9,076 nt of DNA, taken from an uncultured Chloroflexota bacterium (GTDB lineage: Bacteria > Chloroflexota > Dehalococcoidia > UBA2979). The notes beneath the pieces were generated by a model that was not told the origin of the DNA, searched no databases, and saw only the letters and a program-made list of their open reading frames with translations. Below are positions 6,101-9,076 of the stretch, in pieces. Position 1 is the stretch's first letter, and each line of letters begins with the position of its first letter. The stretch lies in NCBI GenBank assembly GCA_902827055.1, contig CADEHD010000065.1:1-9076 (forward strand), in the 5' to 3' direction. The position numbers were made by a program, and so were the translations under genes.

Positions 6101-8143
6101 TTGAAAGCGTATACGTCGCAGCAGCTTCGCAACGTGGTCCTGATGGGGCACAGCGGATCAGGGAAGACCGCACTCACCGAGGCGTTGCTGTTTGCTTCGG
6201 GCGCTGTCTCGCGCATGGGTCGCGTCGAGGACCGCAACACGGTCTCCGACTTCGATGAGCAGGAACACACGCACCACTACTCCGTCTCGACGAGCGTCAT
6301 CCCGGTCGAGTGGTCCGATGTCCGCGTCAACGTCCTCGACACTCCCGGGTACCCCGACTTCGTCGGCGAGGTCATCGCCGGCGTCGCCGCAGCCGATGCC
6401 GCGCTGATCACGGTCGACGCCGCTGGAGGCGTGCAGGCCGGCACCGAGGAGGCCTGGGCGCTGGCAGCCGAGGCCGGGCTCCCTCGTCTCTTCCTCGTGA
6501 CGCGGCTCGATCGCGAGAACACGAGCTTCGAAGAGGTCCTCGAGGCACTCCGTACCCGATTCGGCACTCGCACCGTCCCGCTGGCGATCCCGGTCGGCTC
6601 TGCGCACGACATCGTCGGCACGATCGACCTGCTCTCGGGCGAGTTGCGCCACAAGGACGGCTCGAGCGGACCCGCGCCCACCGACCTCGCGAGCGCGATT
6701 GCGGCCGCACGCGACCAGCTCGCGGAGTCCGTCGCGGAAACCGACGACGTGCTCCTCGGGAAGTACCTCGAGGGCGAGGCGATCTCGGACGAGGAGCTGG
6801 CGCGCGCGCTCCACGATGCGTTCGCCCGCGGCGAGGTCGCACCGGTGCTGCCCGTGGCCGCGCCGGCCCTCGTCGGGGTGCGCCCGCTCCTCGACGACAT
6901 CGCGCGGATCTTCCCTGCGCCCCTGGGCCGTGAGCACGCGCTCGAGGACGGCAAGGTGGCCCTCACGGAGACGACGACGCCCCTCGTGGTTCGCGTCTTC
7001 AAGACCACCGCCGACCCGTTCGTGGGGCGCGTCACGTACATGAAGGTGCTGTCCGGCACGCTGTCGGCCGACGCGCATCCCCACAACGTGCAGCACAACG
7101 TCGCTGAACGGCTGGGGCACCTCTACCTGCCCCGCGGCAAGGAGCAGATCGAAGTACCGGCGCTCGTCGCCGGCGACATCGGTGTCGCCGCCAAGCTCCA
7201 GGCAACGCTCACCGGTGACACGCTGGTCTCGAGCCCGGCGCAGGCGGTACGCGCGCCGCGACTCCCGTTCCCCGCCCCCACCTACCGTTCCGCGATCCAT
7301 CCGCGCGGCAAGGCGGACGTCGACAAGCTCTCGAGCGCCCTCGCCCGCCTCATGGAGCAGGACCAGACCCTGCGCGTCGAGCGCGACCCCGACACCGCGG
7401 AGCTCATCCTCACGACGATCGGCGAGGCACAGGCCGCGATCGTCGCGGCGCGGTTGGAGAAGAACTTCGGGGTCGGCGTCGATATCACGCTCCCCCGCGT
7501 CCCCTACCGCGAGACGGTCACCACGGCCGCCAAGTCCGAGTTCAAGCACAAGAAGCAGACCGGCGGGCACGGCCAGTACGGCCATGTGGTCATCGAGATC
7601 GAACCGGCGGCGCGCGGCGCGGGCTTCGTCTTCGCGGACAAGGTCGTCGGCGGCACGGTCCCGAGGAACTTCATCCCGGCCGTCGAGAAGGGGGTCGTCG
7701 AGAACCTGCCGACCGGGCCCCTCTCGAAGTCGCCGATCGTCGATCTCCGCGTGACGCTGCTCGACGGGTCCTACCACGCCGTCGATTCCTCGGAAATGGC
7801 CTTCAAGATCGCGGCGGCGCAGGCGCTGCACCAGGGGGTGCTCAGCGCCCGCCCGGTGCTCCTCGAGCCGGTGATGAAGCTCCATATCCGCGTCCCGAGC
7901 AGCTACGTCGGCGACGTGATGAACGACCTCAGTGGGCGGCGCGGGCACGTCCACGGCGTGAACCCGATGGCGGACGTGAGCGAGATCGATGCGGAGGCGC
8001 CCCTCGCGGAGGTCCAGCGCTACGCCACGGATCTCCGCGCGATCAGCCACGGACGCGGGCGCTTCACCATCGAGTTCGACCGTTACGTCGAGGTACCGCC
8101 GAACGTCCAGGACCAGGTGCTGAAGGCGCTCGCGGCGGTCTGA
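6101..8143 (+). CDS. Elongation factor G-like GTPase (EF-G2 family)
   Basis: This 680-residue translational-GTPase paralogue spans the five EF-G domains: G domain (about 1-265), II (about 290-390), III (about 390-465), IV with KHKKQTGGHGQYGH (482-495), and V from LLEPVMKLHIRVP (587-599) with DLSGRRGHVHG. The P-loop GHSGSGKT (16-23) is intact. The switch I RGIT motif reads HHYS (58-61, Thr to Ser). DTPGH reads DTPGY (80-84), so the catalytic His is Tyr. The base-specificity NKxD reads TRLD (134-137). The first two changes recur in EF-G2 relatives as I recall them; the Lys-to-Arg change at G4 is less familiar. Canonical translocase activity is doubtful, and a mycobacterial relative has been reported to lack ribosome-stimulated GTPase activity. 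The TTG start is supported by GAAAGGGG 8 nt upstream and by the family's typical N-terminus just before the P-loop. Confidence 0.9.
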   Translation: MKAYTSQQLRNVVLMGHSGSGKTALTEALLFASGAVSRMGRVEDRNTVSDFDEQEHTHHYSVSTSVIPVEWSDVRVNVLDTPGYPDFVGEVIAGVAAADAALITVDAAGGVQAGTEEAWALAAEAGLPRLFLVTRLDRENTSFEEVLEALRTRFGTRTVPLAIPVGSAHDIVGTIDLLSGELRHKDGSSGPAPTDLASAIAAARDQLAESVAETDDVLLGKYLEGEAISDEELARALHDAFARGEVAPVLPVAAPALVGVRPLLDDIARIFPAPLGREHALEDGKVALTETTTPLVVRVFKTTADPFVGRVTYMKVLSGTLSADAHPHNVQHNVAERLGHLYLPRGKEQIEVPALVAGDIGVAAKLQATLTGDTLVSSPAQAVRAPRLPFPAPTYRSAIHPRGKADVDKLSSALARLMEQDQTLRVERDPDTAELILTTIGEAQAAIVAARLEKNFGVGVDITLPRVPYRETVTTAAKSEFKHKKQTGGHGQYGHVVIEIEPAARGAGFVFADKVVGGTVPRNFIPAVEKGVVENLPTGPLSKSPIVDLRVTLLDGSYHAVDSSEMAFKIAAAQALHQGVLSARPVLLEPVMKLHIRVPSSYVGDVMNDLSGRRGHVHGVNPMADVSEIDAEAPLAEVQRYATDLRAISHGRGRFTIEFDRYVEVPPNVQDQVLKALAAV

Positions 8144-8169
8144 CGCGGCCTCCTGCGGTCGGACGCCGA

Positions 8170-8204
8170 GCGCGCCACGGTCGAGCGGTCACGGGCGCGC
8201 GCCC
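8170..8204 (+). other. GC-rich inverted repeat and 12-bp palindrome between EF-G-like and DUF983 genes
   Basis: GCGCGCC (8170-8176) and GGCGCGC (8194-8200) form a perfect 7-bp inverted repeat around 17 nt. The right arm belongs to a perfect 12-bp palindrome, GGGCGCGCGCCC (8193-8204), one base before a -10-like TACCAT. GCGGTC recurs at 8135, 8155 and 8185, with ACGGTC at 8177. No T-run follows, so it is a poor intrinsic terminator. An operator overlapping the next promoter is possible. Confidence 0.35.
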
Positions 8205-8205
8205 A

Positions 8206-8211
8206 TACCAT
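8206..8211 (+). promoter_or_regulatory. Possible -10 element of the DUF983 gene, leaderless arrangement
   Basis: TACCAT (TANNNT type, 4 of 6 consensus) ends 6 bp before the ATG at 8218, the position expected if the transcript starts at or next to the start codon. No Shine-Dalgarno with normal spacing is present, which fits leaderless expression. There is no clear -35. Confidence 0.3.
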
Positions 8212-8217
8212 CGAGTC

Positions 8218-8628
8218 ATGCGAGCAGGCATGACCTATGGGCGCGCGCTCCGGCTGCTCATCGCCGGATTCGTCCTCGGACGCTGCCCCGCCTGCGGGCG
8301 CGCCTCGATGTTCCGAAGCGCCCTCGAACTGCACGAGCGCTGCCCGAGCTGCGGCGTCCGCCACTCACTCGAGGACGGCGCCTGGCTCGGAGCCGTCGCG
8401 ATCGGTTACGGCATCGCCGCCTTGTTCGCGATCGCGCTCACGGTCCTCGAGCTGAACGTGCACTTCATCGCGCGCGCCGGACTGGATCCCACCTGGACCA
8501 TCGCCGCGCTGGCGATTCCAGTCACGATGCTCGCGTACCGTCCCGCGAAGGGGCTGTGGTTCACGCTCCTCTACCTCTACGGCCTCGGCGGCGAGCCGGA
8601 CGGAACCCACGGCGCTACCGAGGCGTGA
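8218..8628 (+). CDS. DUF983 family zinc-ribbon membrane protein
   Basis: This 136-residue protein has the DUF983 pattern: GRCPACGRASMF (Cys23, Cys26), then RCPSCGVRH (Cys42, Cys45), forming a likely four-Cys zinc ribbon. Two hydrophobic segments follow, about 57-77 and 92-107, with the family-like YRPAKGLWFTLLY between the second segment and the tail. It should sit in the cytoplasmic membrane; no biochemical role is established for the family. The start is uncertain. ATG 8218 has no proper Shine-Dalgarno, and the in-frame ATG at 8230 has GAGCAGG only 1 nt away. Starting at 8218 keeps a short basic, helical lead before the first CxxC. Its 3' end overlaps the opposing gene by 14 bp. Confidence 0.85.
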   Translation: MRAGMTYGRALRLLIAGFVLGRCPACGRASMFRSALELHERCPSCGVRHSLEDGAWLGAVAIGYGIAALFAIALTVLELNVHFIARAGLDPTWTIAALAIPVTMLAYRPAKGLWFTLLYLYGLGGEPDGTHGATEA

Positions 8629-9076
8629 ACGTCTGCCGCATCCCGTTGACCTCGATCGTGTAGCTCACCCCGGGGAGGAAGCCGCCCCCGAGCGGCACGT
8701 CGTGCGTGACGATGCCGTAGATCGCGGTGCACGCGACGTTCCCCGTGGGCAGGTGGTTGTACACGGCGACGCGCACGGCGTCCGAAGCCCGCGTGACCTC
8801 GGCGCGCGAGTACTGGGCGCACCCGCTCGGGAGTCCCGAGGTGATTCGCGCGGTGGCGTTCCCCCGGCCGTCCCCACTGACCTCGAATCGCTCGATGGGC
8901 GCGCGTTCCTCGGCGCGCCCGGGCGGCACGGTCGGCTGCACGGCGGGTGTGCTGGTGGGCCGCACAGTGGGCGCGGCGGTGGGCGCCGTCGGGGGCGCCG
9001 TCGGGGGCGCCGTCGCTGTCGCAGTAGCCGTCGCTGTCGCAGTGGCCGTCGCAGTCGTAGTCGTAGTCGGCGAGGG
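8615..9076 (-). CDS. Probably exported protein with Thr/Ala/Pro linker and C-terminal beta-rich domain (5' end outside window)
   Basis: The reading frame is open from the window edge to a TAG stop, giving 153 visible residues. The first part is low complexity: a Thr run, alternating Ala-Thr, then PPTA repeats and Pro/Thr/Val-rich sequence. A domain of about 90 residues follows, starting near IERFEVSGDG, with alternating hydrophobic patterns typical of beta strands, two Cys (SGCAQYS and VACTAIYG) that could form a disulfide, and an ending of LPGVSYTIEVNGMRQTF. Linkers of this kind commonly separate a signal peptide or membrane anchor from an extracellular domain in Chloroflexota and Actinobacteria, so export is inferred; the N-terminus is not visible. 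I do not recognise the domain. A GTG at 8965 could in principle be a start, but it would fall inside the Pro/Thr linker. Confidence 0.7.
   Translation of the reverse strand, partial: PSPTTTTTATATATATATATATAPPTAPPTAPTAAPTVRPTSTPAVQPTVPPGRAEERAPIERFEVSGDGRGNATARITSGLPSGCAQYSRAEVTRASDAVRVAVYNHLPTGNVACTAIYGIVTHDVPLGGGFLPGVSYTIEVNGMRQTFTPR
8979..9050 (-). repeat. Tandem repeats encoding the Ala/Thr/Pro linker
   Basis: On the plus strand a 12-bp unit, GGGGGCGCCGTC, is repeated about three times (8979-9014, one mismatch in the first copy). It is followed by two copies of an 18-bp unit starting GCTGTCGCAG (9015-9032 and 9033-9050, one mismatch), then GTAGTC-type hexamers to 9067. Unit lengths are multiples of three, so copy-number changes would alter linker length without breaking the frame. 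Confidence 0.75.

Noticed and set aside
4206..6151. Two long minus-strand frames opposite recJ
   Set aside because: Low-complexity basic or acidic translations without motifs; recJ explains the region fully.
6158..8050. 630-codon minus-strand frame opposite the EF-G-like gene
   Set aside because: Shadow of the GTPase gene; no recognisable domain or ribosome site.
8170..8204. Intrinsic terminator after the EF-G-like gene
   Set aside because: The GC inverted repeat is followed by GCCCATACC, with no T-run.
1..9076. Defence island, prophage, transposon, CRISPR, tRNA or rRNA content
   Set aside because: No transposase, integrase, nuclease-effector or toxin motifs, no regularly spaced repeats and no RNA-gene signatures were seen; all larger frames are accounted for by the listed genes.

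Overview
The window is a GC-rich bacterial chromosome segment (G or C at almost every third codon position; GTG and TTG starts alongside ATG). It is densely packed with housekeeping genes and contains no mobile element, CRISPR array, rRNA, tRNA or recognisable defence gene. The gene families (NAD(P)H-hydrate repair, type II fatty-acid synthesis, RecJ, an EF-G paralogue, a DUF983 protein) and a Thr/Ala/Pro-rich linker in a probably exported protein fit Chloroflexota (Dehalococcoidia/Thermomicrobia-like) best. Actinobacteria or Deinococcota cannot be excluded from this window alone.

Layout: (a) 2-532, C-terminal part of NnrD, ending in a 41-residue glycine-rich tail. (b) 634-4225, a fatty-acid or polyketide elongation block: fabD, then two adjacent KAS II genes joined by an ATGA stop/start overlap. 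No acyl carrier protein or ketoreductase gene lies with them. The first KAS (fabF1) keeps its catalytic residues but is altered at the acyl gate and in the phosphopantetheine tunnel; the second (fabF2) looks canonical. (c) 4299-6023, recJ. (d) 6024-6100, a short gap with a 10-bp palindrome on the recJ stop codon and a 62-nt foldable leader whose closing helix covers the next ribosome binding site. (e) 6101-8143, an EF-G-like GTPase (EF-G2 family) with divergent G2, G3 and G4 motifs. (f) 8218-8628, a DUF983 zinc-ribbon membrane protein. (g) 8615-9076 on the minus strand, the C-terminal part of a probably secreted protein, overlapping the DUF983 gene tail to tail by 14 bp.

FabD would supply malonyl-ACP to the two KAS enzymes, which may act separately or as a heterodimer. 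The other genes are functionally unrelated and share only strand and close packing. I see no clearly new multi-gene system. The best leads are the predicted structured leader of the EF-G paralogue and the divergent, translationally coupled KAS pair.
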